The notes under the pieces were generated by a model. That model saw only the letters and a list, made by a program, of their open reading frames with translations, had not been told where the DNA came from and did no database searches. From NCBI GenBank assembly GCA_026400835.1, contig JAPLOA010000076.1, forward strand, positions 1-64,000: DNA of 64,000 nucleotides, in the 5' to 3' direction. Below are positions 45,223 through 54,409 of the stretch, piece by piece. The first letter of the stretch is position 1. Each line of letters opens with the position of its first letter. The DNA comes from Planctomycetales bacterium. Lineage in GTDB: Bacteria; Planctomycetota; Planctomycetia; Planctomycetales; Planctomycetaceae. The position numbers and the translations under genes are program-made.

Positions 45223-46863
45223 TCAAGGTTGGTGTTCCATTAGCGTCCGAAGCTCAATCGAATCGCCGGTATTCACTGTTGTGTAAAGAGCGGCAGCAGA
45301 ACTCACATCCAACGGCAAGGACGCCTCCGGAGGCAGCGACTTTAGGTGTTGAGCCGACACAAAGTGAGCCGAATGCTGACCGATGACCTCAGCTTTTGAG
45401 CCAGTCACGACGACAGCAGTACCCTCATCAATACCGATCCCCAGCAACTTTGGGTGACGACGGATTACTGGCAACAAATCAGGCTGACGACCTCGTTGAG
45501 CAAAATGCTGATCAATCGCAACGCCGGGAAGGAACGCAAATCCTCGTTCGTAGCCCTCCGCCATCATGACGGTGTTGCCCAGCGGATGGCCTCGAACAAG
45601 AAACTCACCCTGAATCGTCGCTCCTGCGGAACTTCCTCCGATAACGCCACCGCGATGAAGCACATCGTGAAACAATTCAACGGCCGTGGTGTCGTTATAG
45701 GCGTCAACAAAATTCCACTGACGACCGCCCCCGAACCAAACGCCCGTCGCCGATTTCACGGCAGACTGAAATTCGTCCGTTTCAACTTCCCCACATCGCT
45801 GAGTCAGCACGGTGATATTCGCGACTTCAGCTCGTTTCAGGAAGCCGGGCACTTCGTCCGTGGTTTCAGCTCGAGGAACCGCTGTTGGCAGCACGACGAT
45901 TCTGGCATCGCGTCCTCCAGCGAGCTCGATGAATCGATCAACCACGTCTTTCGGCATTGAGCCTCCGCCGACAATGACCAGTGATCCCGATTTCAATTCC
46001 GGAGGACCATGTACTGGCTCACCGGGATTGACTCCCGATTTCCTTTGCAGAGCTGAGCGTCTCAACTGCGTGAGATCGGCAACTCCGCCGGCAGCAATCT
46101 CAAACGACTCGGCATCGCGATAATTGCAATTCGCCAGAAGGACTGTTGCCTTTCCCTTCCCTGTGACCTGAAGACTTCTGCCTGAGACAATCACTGCCGT
46201 CGATTCATCAATCCCGAGTCCAAAACAACCCGGATTCTGATCCACAGCAATTCGAGAACGATTCAGTCGATTCCGTTCGCTAAAGTGCTGATCAACAATG
46301 CCGTCCGGCAGAAAATCCCAACCCACTGAGATTTCAGGCTGATCTTTTCCGGAGGCGATCATCACTTTCGACATGATGGCAGCTCCGGCAGATGTGCCAG
46401 CGATCGTACCACCGCGTTGCAGCATCGCTCGAAGAGCATTCTCCACTCCGGAGCCAGCATACGTTGCTGCAAGCCGTGATTGTTGCCCGCCACAGATCCA
46501 GACAACACCGGTCTTCTCAATCGCCTTAATTGTCTCCGCAACCTTCTCCGGCGCCGGGAGTTCTGGATCAACTGAAATGACATCTGAAAGATCATGTTCG
46601 CTCAGCCAATGCCGAGCCGATTCGATAGCCTCGCGTGGTTCTGCAGAGGCATCGGCAAGAATCAGAATGGATGCACCCGCTAAGTTCTTTTCGAGAAGCT
46701 CAGTGGTACCCTCGGGAACCTCACCACCACCGACAAGAATCAGTGTGCCAGGGATTCCCTCCGAATCCAGAGTTGGCTCAGTTTGCGCATGGGCAGAGGA
46801 ACAGGTTAACACTGTTGCTGTGATCAACACTATTAGCTGGGTGCGTAGCGCGGGATTGAACAT
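45223..46863 (-). CDS. exported two-domain cyanophycinase-like peptidase
   Basis: A 546-residue protein starting MFNPALRTQLIVLITATVLT, a signal peptide cleaved near SAHA-QTEP. Two tandem peptidase S51 (cyanophycinase/dipeptidase E) domains follow, about residues 38-265 and 292-540. Domain 1 has LILVGGGEVPEG, VWICGGQQSRL and the nucleophile Ser158 in GGTIAGTSAGA. Domain 2 has LVIVGGGSMPKD, GVWFGGGRQWNF and Ser412 in GGVIGGSSAGA. Both retain the DQHF and ID(E) segments around the catalytic site. Cyanophycinases cut beta-Asp-Arg dipeptides from cyanophycin. A secreted tandem form could digest external cyanophycin or another aspartyl-linked polymer. Cyanophycin synthetase is not in the window. 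Confidence 0.88.
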   Translation of the reverse strand: MFNPALRTQLIVLITATVLTCSSAHAQTEPTLDSEGIPGTLILVGGGEVPEGTTELLEKNLAGASILILADASAEPREAIESARHWLSEHDLSDVISVDPELPAPEKVAETIKAIEKTGVVWICGGQQSRLAATYAGSGVENALRAMLQRGGTIAGTSAGAAIMSKVMIASGKDQPEISVGWDFLPDGIVDQHFSERNRLNRSRIAVDQNPGCFGLGIDESTAVIVSGRSLQVTGKGKATVLLANCNYRDAESFEIAAGGVADLTQLRRSALQRKSGVNPGEPVHGPPELKSGSLVIVGGGSMPKDVVDRFIELAGGRDARIVVLPTAVPRAETTDEVPGFLKRAEVANITVLTQRCGEVETDEFQSAVKSATGVWFGGGRQWNFVDAYNDTTAVELFHDVLHRGGVIGGSSAGATIQGEFLVRGHPLGNTVMMAEGYERGFAFLPGVAIDQHFAQRGRQPDLLPVIRRHPKLLGIGIDEGTAVVVTGSKAEVIGQHSAHFVSAQHLKSLPPEASLPLDVSSAAALYTTVNTGDSIELRTLMEHQP

Positions 46864-47097
46864 CGGCCGTGTAAAAATTTGATGGTCGTCGGTGTGATTC
46901 TGCCTCACTACACAAACAGACGCCTGCAACTCATAACGCGATCGATGGGGCATGGAACGGTACTCGGTAGCTCAGAAATGATCAGCGACGACCCTGACAC
47001 GCCCCGGATCATGAGCAATTACTCACAATTTGCCACTCCGATACCAAAAGGATTCGCTCAAGCCTTTAAGAACCAGATAAGTATATTTGATTCGCCA

Positions 47098-48354
47098 TCA
47101 CTTGCGTTGCCATTGAGCATACGGCACTGGACCAAGAAAGGCCTGATTCTCCAGCGGTGCGTTCTTGCCAAGCTCACTGATCGTCGGCGTGACAAACAGG
47201 AACCCAGCATGAGCGAACAACAGAGGCAGCATCAACAGCCGAATACCCCAGCGAAGTGGAAACCAGGCAAGTCGATCCTGAGCCATCCCACGATGGTAGG
47301 CCCATGCGACCAGAATTCTTGCAGGGTATGTGAGGATGATAAAGAACGGTGTCAGCAACAGTATCGCGTCGGCCGGCAGCAATCGAATCTTTGCGAGATA
47401 CAACGGAAACGTCATGGCATACATCAACACTGTCGTCAACATCCAGCTCAACGGCGCAGTCCGGATAACTCGACGAGCGACGCTGATCTTGAAGATCGAG
47501 CGGAACTTTCCGGTCACAGCCTGATGCACCTGCAGCAATGGAAGCCAGGCTGTTACGGGAATCATGATCAGCACACCAAGAAACGACAGCAGCCCGAAAA
47601 AAGGTGATGTGCGATTCGGTGCGGAATAGGCGACCATCAAACCGGCCGGGACAATCAGCCAAAGCACCGCTCCGAAGAACGCTTTCAGGCCAATCAAAAA
47701 ATGATGAACGGGGCGAACAAGTTCAAGGACCTGCTCCAGCCCGGCAGACATTTCTTCACGACCTTTCGAGCTGAAGACTTTTCGAAAGAGCCAAATCACA
47801 TTCTTAATCGGTCGCAGAAAACATCCCACCGTGCCGCCACGAGCAATCGCAAGCATCAGATGAGTCGCAACGAGGCACTGCAGAATGCGTAGATTGGAGG
47901 CCATCTGCATTACCCGTTCGTGCGACTCACCAAGAATCACAGCGGCGTCACTGGTTCGAGTTGCCTGAAGTCGAATTGGGATCAGGAATAAAATCGAAAA
48001 GAAGACAATGACGCCAAGACGCGGGGCCAAAGTCATCAACGGAAAGCCATCTCGCAGTCGACCGCTATCGGCAACTCGCCGCTGCGGATCGACAAGGTAG
48101 CCCAGAGTGAGGATATTCAGTCCGGGGATAGCAGCCAGAATCGCCAGGATCAGGATCAGGCATGCCGAGCCGAAAGCCACGTGAATCGCCCAGAACGCAG
48201 AACGCACTGGTTTCCATAGCCCGGGGAATTGTCCCGGCCCCATCCTCTGTTCAATCGGCGGCATAGCCTCCGGCTGAACCTCAGAATGCTCCTCAGGAGA
48301 CGACGGTGTGCCAATTGGCAAACGAGGAGGAGCTTCCTCTTGCAGGACGCTCAT
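47098..48354 (-). CDS. multispanning membrane protein, DUF4013-like
   Basis: A protein of about 418 residues started at MSVLQEEAPPRLPIGTPSSP. A 60-residue Pro/Glu-rich cytoplasmic leader is followed by about eight membrane segments, among them FGSACLILILAILAAIPGLN, LGVIVFFSILFLIPIRL, AVLWLIVPAGLMVAYSA and LLTPFFIILTYPARILVAWA. The segment NILTLGYLVDPQRRVADSGR is shared by planctomycete DUF4013 proteins as I recall them; the assignment is tentative. Function unknown. The gene is divergent from the DUF1549 gene across 226 bp. Confidence 0.75.
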   Translation of the reverse strand: MSVLQEEAPPRLPIGTPSSPEEHSEVQPEAMPPIEQRMGPGQFPGLWKPVRSAFWAIHVAFGSACLILILAILAAIPGLNILTLGYLVDPQRRVADSGRLRDGFPLMTLAPRLGVIVFFSILFLIPIRLQATRTSDAAVILGESHERVMQMASNLRILQCLVATHLMLAIARGGTVGCFLRPIKNVIWLFRKVFSSKGREEMSAGLEQVLELVRPVHHFLIGLKAFFGAVLWLIVPAGLMVAYSAPNRTSPFFGLLSFLGVLIMIPVTAWLPLLQVHQAVTGKFRSIFKISVARRVIRTAPLSWMLTTVLMYAMTFPLYLAKIRLLPADAILLLTPFFIILTYPARILVAWAYHRGMAQDRLAWFPLRWGIRLLMLPLLFAHAGFLFVTPTISELGKNAPLENQAFLGPVPYAQWQRK

Positions 48355-48580
48355 AATTGGATTCCTTGTGCTGCTTGTAGGTGATCGCACTTGCTCAATT
48401 CGGCGAATACCGATCAGAATTAGACAACAGAGTCCAGGTTTCCGAAAGATGGTTCGAATGAGTCTCTGTATTTGATGAGCAATCGGACCTCCGGTCACAG
48501 CACTGGCTGTGGGGGATGATTCAATTTGTGAACACGCCGTCAATGCGTGAACAAATCTGTGTAATGGGGATCAGAATTGT

Positions 48581-50278
48581 ATGAGAGCAATCATTGTCCT
48601 CTTTGCCGTCTCCGTCGTAATTCTTGCCCTGAAAGTGGTCGAGGTCGCCGGGCGCATTGACCATCGCCCTGCCCCTCCTGCGGCTGTCGCAGCCGAGCAG
48701 CAATTAAAAGACTCAGTTAGTCGCTTGAATGCGGAATTTCAGAAACAGTGGCAGGCGGAGAATGTTCGCCCCGCGGCTTTTGCAGATGATCTGACAGTCC
48801 TGCGCCGCCTTTCGCTGGCTCTATTCGGCACAGTGCCTTCGCTTGAAGACATTCGTAGATTTGAAGCCGATGAACAGCCAGATCGAATCGATCGATGGGT
48901 TGTCGATATGCTCAAGGATTCAAGATACAGCGACTATTTTGCAGAGCGACTGGCTCGCAGTCTTGTCGGAGTCGAAGGCGGACCGTTTATCATTTTCCGC
49001 CGCGACCGCATGACGGCATGGCTGGCCGATCAACTGCGGAAAGACGCGTCATGGTCTGAAATGACTAAAGAACTGATCGCAGCCGAAGGTCTCTGGACGG
49101 ATTCTCCAGCCGCCAACTTTATTACGATCGCTCGGCAGGATGATGAAACCATCAATGTCAACAAGCTGGCAGGCCGCTCAGTGCGAACATTTCTCGGCCA
49201 GCGAATTGACTGTGCTCAGTGTCATGACCATCCATTCGACCAGCAGTGGAAGCAGCATCATTTTGAAGAACTGGCCGCTTTTTTCTGTCAGGCTGGTGTG
49301 ACCTTTGGAGGCGTCACTGATAGCCGCCTTGATGACAAAAAGCAGAAAGTGGTCTACAAGGTTGTCGACCCAGGCAAAGAAGAATCGGAAGCCAGAATTA
49401 TTCCGGAAGCAGTGCCATTCAACTCAGAATGGCTGCCAGCAGAAGGTGGATTAAGACATCGCCTGGCAGAATGGATTACTCACAAGGACAATCGCCGTTA
49501 CGAACGGGCGATCGCGAATCGAGTTTGGGGATTCATGTTCGGTAAACCGTTGCATGACCCCGTCGACGATCTGCCGCATCCGGTTGAAGGTGAGCAGGAT
49601 GCACTCGACATTCTTGGACAGGAATTTCGCGCCCGTGGAGACAGGCTTAGTGTGCTGATTCGCATGATAGCGTTGTCAGATACTTTTCGGCTCTCTTCGG
49701 AATCAAGTGCCACCGACGAATCCGAATATCAGACGCAGGTCGATGCCTGGTCCACTTTCCCGCTCGTTCGGCTTCGTCCAGAACAGGTCATCGGATCGCT
49801 GTTTCAGGCGGCTCACATTCGCACGATCGACCAGAATTCCAATCTGATCGCCCGCGCTCAAAAGTTTGGGAATGAAAATGACTTTCTCAACGAATACGGT
49901 GACATGGGTGACGACGAACTCCTGCAGCAGGTCGGTACAATTCCACAAGCCCTGCTAAGAATGAATGGTCGATTCTCGTCAGAACTCAGCAAAGCAGAGC
50001 TGCTGACAGCCGCCGGACAGATTCTCGATTTTTCTCCGAACGAAGAGGCCGTTGTTGAGAACAGCTACCTGACTTGTCTTGCAAGACGCCCGTCGGACGA
50101 AGAAAAGGAGTATTTCGTGGCAATGCTCGACAAAACCTACGAGGCGGCCGCGAAGAAACGCGAAGCATCGCCGGGTGCTCCAGAAATGGATCCAAAGCCG
50201 GATCGTTCAAGAGCGGAAGTCGTCCAGGACATTTTCTGGACGCTCTTCAACAGCCCGGAATTTTCATGGAATCATTGA
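48581..50278 (+). CDS. DUF1549/DUF1553 exported protein
   Basis: A 565-residue protein with an N-terminal hydrophobic segment (MRAIIVLFAVSVVILALKVV). DUF1549 spans about residues 55-240 (LRRLSLALFGTVPSLEDIRR, DYFAERLARSLVGVE, VRTFLGQRIDCAQCHDHPFD). DUF1553 follows (LRHRLAEWITHKDNRRYERA, IANRVWGFMFGKPLHDPVDD). The CAQCH at Cys211-His215 is the usual CxxCH, possibly a haem site. These proteins pair with a DUF1501 gene, as here with a 60-bp gap, and are abundant in Planctomycetota and Verrucomicrobiota. Sugar or sulfated-glycan metabolism has been proposed for some of them but is not established for this pair. Confidence 0.92.
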   Translation: MRAIIVLFAVSVVILALKVVEVAGRIDHRPAPPAAVAAEQQLKDSVSRLNAEFQKQWQAENVRPAAFADDLTVLRRLSLALFGTVPSLEDIRRFEADEQPDRIDRWVVDMLKDSRYSDYFAERLARSLVGVEGGPFIIFRRDRMTAWLADQLRKDASWSEMTKELIAAEGLWTDSPAANFITIARQDDETINVNKLAGRSVRTFLGQRIDCAQCHDHPFDQQWKQHHFEELAAFFCQAGVTFGGVTDSRLDDKKQKVVYKVVDPGKEESEARIIPEAVPFNSEWLPAEGGLRHRLAEWITHKDNRRYERAIANRVWGFMFGKPLHDPVDDLPHPVEGEQDALDILGQEFRARGDRLSVLIRMIALSDTFRLSSESSATDESEYQTQVDAWSTFPLVRLRPEQVIGSLFQAAHIRTIDQNSNLIARAQKFGNENDFLNEYGDMGDDELLQQVGTIPQALLRMNGRFSSELSKAELLTAAGQILDFSPNEEAVVENSYLTCLARRPSDEEKEYFVAMLDKTYEAAAKKREASPGAPEMDPKPDRSRAEVVQDIFWTLFNSPEFSWNH

Positions 50279-50337
50279 CCGTTTCCTTCGTTTACGAATC
50301 AGATTCTCAAACCAGCCCGGCATTCTGAGTATTTATC

Positions 50338-51663
50338 ATGAACACAGAAATCAGTCGTCGACGAATTCTGCAAATGCTCTCCGTTTGCGGATTGACTCTG
50401 GCCTTGCCGGGCATGTCGGCTCGAGCAGCCTCACGGCGGCGCGAAGAGCGTCCAAAGTCGCTGATCACACTTTGGATGAACGGTGGCATGAGCCAACTGG
50501 AAACATGGGATCCACACCCGGGGACTCCGACCGGTGGCGAAGTGAAAGAGATCAATACCTCCGCTAAGGATATGCGTATCTCGGAAATGCTGCCGCAACT
50601 TGCCGAGCAAATGCACCTGTGCACTTTGATCCGATCGTTGACTTCCAAAGAAGGCGATCATGAGCGAGGTTCAGCCTTTGTGAAGACCGGATATCGTCCG
50701 GAGCCGACTCTGAAGTATCCCACACTTGGTGCGATCGCGGCCCATGAATTGCCCGACGCCAGGATTGAGATTCCTCAACACGTCGCACTGGCGCCGAGTG
50801 GCTTCGTGACACCGGAAGGCGGATACCTTGGAAACGAATGGGATGCCTTTCGAGTCTTCAGTCCCGGCGATGGACTGTCAAACTTGAAATCCTTCGTTTC
50901 AAAGGAACGTCAGACAGACCGGCTGAAAGGACTGAGTGTTGTCAGCAAACAATTCGAGTTCAATCGCCAATTCGGAACGACTCGCACGCTGCATCAAAAC
51001 ACCCTCGACCGCGCTCTGACCATGATGTCCTCCGAACAGCTGAAGGCGTTCGAACTGGACGCCGAACCTGCTGCCGTCAAGAAGACCTACGGCGATACTT
51101 CTTTCGGAAAAGGATGCCTGGTTGCTCGGCGGCTGGTGGAGGTTGGCGTTCGCTCCATCGAAGTCAATTTGTCAGGTTTCGATACACATGTGTCGAACCA
51201 CGAAGGGCATATCACTCAGACGAAGATCCTTGATCCTGCAATCGCAACGCTGCTCAAAGAACTTAAAGAACGAGATCTGCTGGATTCTACAATCGTGCTC
51301 TGCATGAGCGAATTCGGTCGCACACCCAGCATCAATCCTGCTGGTGGTCGAGATCACTGGCCGAACTGGTTCTCCTGCATGATCGCAGGAGGTGGTTTCC
51401 GCGAAGGCACTGTGATCGGTGCTACACCATCGGATCTTCCGAAGCAGTCTTCAAATATGCAGATGATGGCCGGCGGAAAAACCATCGGCCCCGAAGATCC
51501 CATTCAAGTTCCAGAGTTGTATGCGACCATCATGGCGGCGATGGGAATCGACGCTCGCAAAGAGATCATGACACCGATTGGTCGCCCCATTCGATTTGCC
51601 GATGCAACGCCGTCCGCACGCCTGCTGAAAGAAGAGGTCGCGGCAAAAGTCGTCCAGAGCTGA
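50338..51663 (+). CDS. DUF1501 Tat-exported protein
   Basis: A 441-residue protein with a Tat signal (MNTEISRRRILQMLSVCGLT; Arg pair at residues 7-9, then ALPGMSARA). It has the typical DUF1501 pattern, an alkaline-phosphatase/sulfatase-like fold without an obvious nucleophile: KSLITLWMNGGMSQLETWDP near residue 40, ALAPSGFVTPEGGYLGNEWD, SIEVNLSGFDTHVSNHEGHI and STIVLCMSEFGRTPSINPAG, ending with GGRDHWPNWFSCMIAGGGF. The HW and DTH segments probably bind metal. It is co-transcribed with the DUF1549 gene. The biochemical role of DUF1501 proteins is unknown. Confidence 0.93.
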   Translation: MNTEISRRRILQMLSVCGLTLALPGMSARAASRRREERPKSLITLWMNGGMSQLETWDPHPGTPTGGEVKEINTSAKDMRISEMLPQLAEQMHLCTLIRSLTSKEGDHERGSAFVKTGYRPEPTLKYPTLGAIAAHELPDARIEIPQHVALAPSGFVTPEGGYLGNEWDAFRVFSPGDGLSNLKSFVSKERQTDRLKGLSVVSKQFEFNRQFGTTRTLHQNTLDRALTMMSSEQLKAFELDAEPAAVKKTYGDTSFGKGCLVARRLVEVGVRSIEVNLSGFDTHVSNHEGHITQTKILDPAIATLLKELKERDLLDSTIVLCMSEFGRTPSINPAGGRDHWPNWFSCMIAGGGFREGTVIGATPSDLPKQSSNMQMMAGGKTIGPEDPIQVPELYATIMAAMGIDARKEIMTPIGRPIRFADATPSARLLKEEVAAKVVQS

Positions 51664-51758
51664 GTCGAGCAACCAGTTTCCAACAACCGCGTGCGTCAGA
51701 CCGTACACCCGTCGCTCTGTCAATTGGGATCTCAATTCTGGCCTTCAGTCCATGAAAA

Positions 51759-51787
51759 AAGCGTGGCACCTAATTGATGCCACGCTT
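51759..51787 (-). terminator. bidirectional terminator
   Basis: AAGCGTGGCA and TGCCACGCTT form a perfect 10-bp stem around a nine-base loop between convergent genes. A-rich sequence on the plus-strand 5' side makes a run of U on the minus strand, so it mainly ends the peroxidase transcript. It can also stop the DUF1501 transcript. Confidence 0.85.
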
Positions 51788-51822
51788 CTGAGTCTCAAGC
51801 GGTCTTCCGCTCGACACGCAAA

Positions 51823-54054
51823 CTACACGAATCGTATCCAGTCGGCAAAAAGTGAGTCCGCCAAGATATCCACTTCCGAGCCGTTTAGCGTAGACGCCTG
51901 TCGAGTTGATGCAGCCGAAACGGGAACGGATCCAAGGGAGGATTTGGTTGCAGTAGCCACTTTGGAGGAGCTTGAAGTAATGACTGCTGCCGGCCGAACT
52001 TGCTGACTGGCTCCGTTAGCTCCTTGAACAGAATTTGATGCGTCGACAGCACCGGATGTCGTCCCCGAAATCGTTGTCCTGTTTTCTGACCCTGGTCCCT
52101 GCCCACTTGCGACCGATTGTGTTGGACCGGGCCTGCCGGATTTTGCTGGTGGAGTCGTTGGACCAGAGGGTTTCGCAGGTGCAGGAGCTGAGAGATCCAC
52201 TCGTTCATTGTCATCGCCGGCCGTGATCGAGATCCTGCGACTGGTCGTCACGACAGTTCCGTCAGCTTTCAATGCCCGAACCTGGTAGACCCCGGTACGA
52301 AGCCCGTTCTGAACCCCGAATCGATAATGGCCATTTCGATCGGTTGTCGTGGTCGCCACCACCGCGCCATCCGCACTGTCGATCAACTGAACCTTGATTC
52401 TTGCGACCGGCGGTTCGTTGCGTTCCGATTTCTTGTTGCGATTGAGATCTGTCGTGATGACTCCAGCGACTTCTGATCGGAAGAAGAACGCATTCTTCTG
52501 GATTGATGTCAGATCCGTATTACGCTCAATCACGTCTGAAAGCGAAGTCTTTTGCAACTGGGCAAGCTGACGTCCGGAAAACTGATTCTGGTACCAGAAG
52601 CGATCACCATCTCGCAGCCGTTCGAATTGATCAACAATGATCGTCTGGAATGTTTCACCCACACTGCTGCCACGAACATGATCTTCAGCCAGACCACCGA
52701 CCCACAAGTCAATCTCATCGACCGAGCCGTAGAGTGATTCCAGTTTCGCCTGCAATGCCTTGTCAGAGGTAATTTCCGCGAAGCTTGTGACACGAGACAG
52801 GCCTATGGCCTCTCGTGTATCGTTGTAATCCGCAAGACCATGATCACGACCACGCTGGATGTTAAGGCTTGCCAGATCAAGACCGCCAGCGCCGGGAGGG
52901 CCGAACAGAAAGTTTCGAACTCCCTCAACAACTTCAGTATCAACTTCCATCGATGGATCTGAAGCCAAATACTTCAGAGCAGAGTCGATTCCGTTTTCCT
53001 TCACAACAGAGGTATTGAAAAATGCTTCTGCTAATGAAACCTCGTCGCGAACGGGCAGGCCATTGTCGTCAAGGAACCCGACGTCGTCTCCCAGCAGGCT
53101 GTGTCCGAAACGGAAGGCCGCTGTTGCAAACTCGTTGCTGATGCCCGGATTCACACTCGAATCGTAGCCATCATATTTCTCAAGTGCCCCTCGTCCCAGT
53201 AAAGACGGCAACCATTCGTTATAAGTAATCGCCTGAATCTCTGCCGCAATAATTGAGCGGGCCTGCTGGTAAACTTGCTCATCGGTGAGCTTTGCATTTG
53301 ACGCAGCAATTCGACTGGCCTGCAGGTTATGCTCCCGCACAAACAAGGTTTGCAACGAAATCAATCCGGGATTCTCGTTAGCCCTGATATCGCCTGCCTC
53401 GAACTGTCCATCGTCACCAACGGGCAGCAGATCTCCTTCACTGGTTTTCATCTTTCCGCCGGTGAGCGTCCGCAGCGAGGCGGCTGTTTCTGAATTGGAA
53501 CCATAAACCATCGATGCGTCTATAAAGGACGTAATCAGGTTGACCTGCTGGCGAGGATTATTCGCATCGGTTCCGATTGATTCATCAAAGGCTGATCGCA
53601 TCGTATCAATCGTCTTCGTCCCGGTTCCGGCGGGATCAAACGACGGATCACCTTTCGGGACAGCAATCGACATCTTCTCATTTTCTGCCGAAGACGTCAG
53701 CGTCATATCATGATCAATAAACTGCCCCCAGGCGTATGTCATGGCAGACATCAGACGCTTGCTGATTTCATCATTTCCGCCGCTATCTGAAACTGCATTA
53801 CTGATCAATCTGGCACTGGGACGATCTTCTCCGCCAACCGCAGAAATAGCGTCAGCATACTCCGCTTCGGCCAGCCTCAGCATCGCCTCTTCAGTACTGC
53901 CCCATTCTGGGTATTCAATGTTATTCCCAGTGCCATCGAGTGCTGCGGCCGACAACAATACTCGCGTTTCAGAACATTCAGCTGCAGTCGCTATGGCGGA
54001 GCGAATCTGAGTTGCAAGTCTGCGACGTGTCTCTTTTCGTGACCGATTAAACAT
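51823..54054 (-). CDS. exported animal-type haem peroxidase
   Basis: A 743-residue protein; GGGAGA before the ATG at 54054 decides the start. The N-terminus (RSRKETRRRLATQ, then ETRVLLSAAALDG) has the planctomycete extracellular-protein signature LExRxLLSA. The peroxidase domain (about 50-560) is complete: distal His115 in WGQFIDHDMTLT, catalytic Arg240 in QTLFVREHN, proximal His318 in AFRFGHSLLGDD, plus LASLNIQRGRDHGLADYN. A Cna-B/SdrD-like beta domain follows (VQLIDSADGAVVATTTTDRN, GHYRFGVQNG), then a 150-residue Pro/Ser/Thr-rich linker and a C-terminal patch ILADSLFADWIRF. The enzyme probably oxidises halides or phenols outside the cell. Confidence 0.92.
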   Translation of the reverse strand: MFNRSRKETRRRLATQIRSAIATAAECSETRVLLSAAALDGTGNNIEYPEWGSTEEAMLRLAEAEYADAISAVGGEDRPSARLISNAVSDSGGNDEISKRLMSAMTYAWGQFIDHDMTLTSSAENEKMSIAVPKGDPSFDPAGTGTKTIDTMRSAFDESIGTDANNPRQQVNLITSFIDASMVYGSNSETAASLRTLTGGKMKTSEGDLLPVGDDGQFEAGDIRANENPGLISLQTLFVREHNLQASRIAASNAKLTDEQVYQQARSIIAAEIQAITYNEWLPSLLGRGALEKYDGYDSSVNPGISNEFATAAFRFGHSLLGDDVGFLDDNGLPVRDEVSLAEAFFNTSVVKENGIDSALKYLASDPSMEVDTEVVEGVRNFLFGPPGAGGLDLASLNIQRGRDHGLADYNDTREAIGLSRVTSFAEITSDKALQAKLESLYGSVDEIDLWVGGLAEDHVRGSSVGETFQTIIVDQFERLRDGDRFWYQNQFSGRQLAQLQKTSLSDVIERNTDLTSIQKNAFFFRSEVAGVITTDLNRNKKSERNEPPVARIKVQLIDSADGAVVATTTTDRNGHYRFGVQNGLRTGVYQVRALKADGTVVTTSRRISITAGDDNERVDLSAPAPAKPSGPTTPPAKSGRPGPTQSVASGQGPGSENRTTISGTTSGAVDASNSVQGANGASQQVRPAAVITSSSSKVATATKSSLGSVPVSAASTRQASTLNGSEVDILADSLFADWIRFV

Positions 54055-54409
54055 GACATTCTCCCGACAGGATTTCATACAGTTGATGGGACCTGCTACT
54101 GAGTTTTCAGCAGAGGGGCTCAGCAAAAGCTGAGCGAAAGTCACTGTTGAGATTTGTCCAGCAGTGGCTCATCAAGGCGTGAAACGCAGGTGTCGAGATA
54201 ACTTCAGCCAACGATTTCAAAAAAATTGCGATGGTCGATGGCTGCTCTTCAGGTCGTCTTCAGGTTGACTGAGAAATGCATCAAACCGCGGAGCGGTGTT
54301 GCATAATCCATCACCAAAATGCTCCGAAAAGGAGACTTCACTTCTATCTCCGACGAGATATTCGCGATCGGGACCATGGGCTGCATTGAAAATGCAAACC
54401 GCTGATGCG
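54055..54409. other. intergenic region upstream of the peroxidase gene
   Basis: About 355 bp that should contain the peroxidase promoter and the end of the gene at 54410. I see a small stem TGCATT-GAA-AATGCA near 54385 and otherwise no gene or clear element. Confidence 0.4.
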
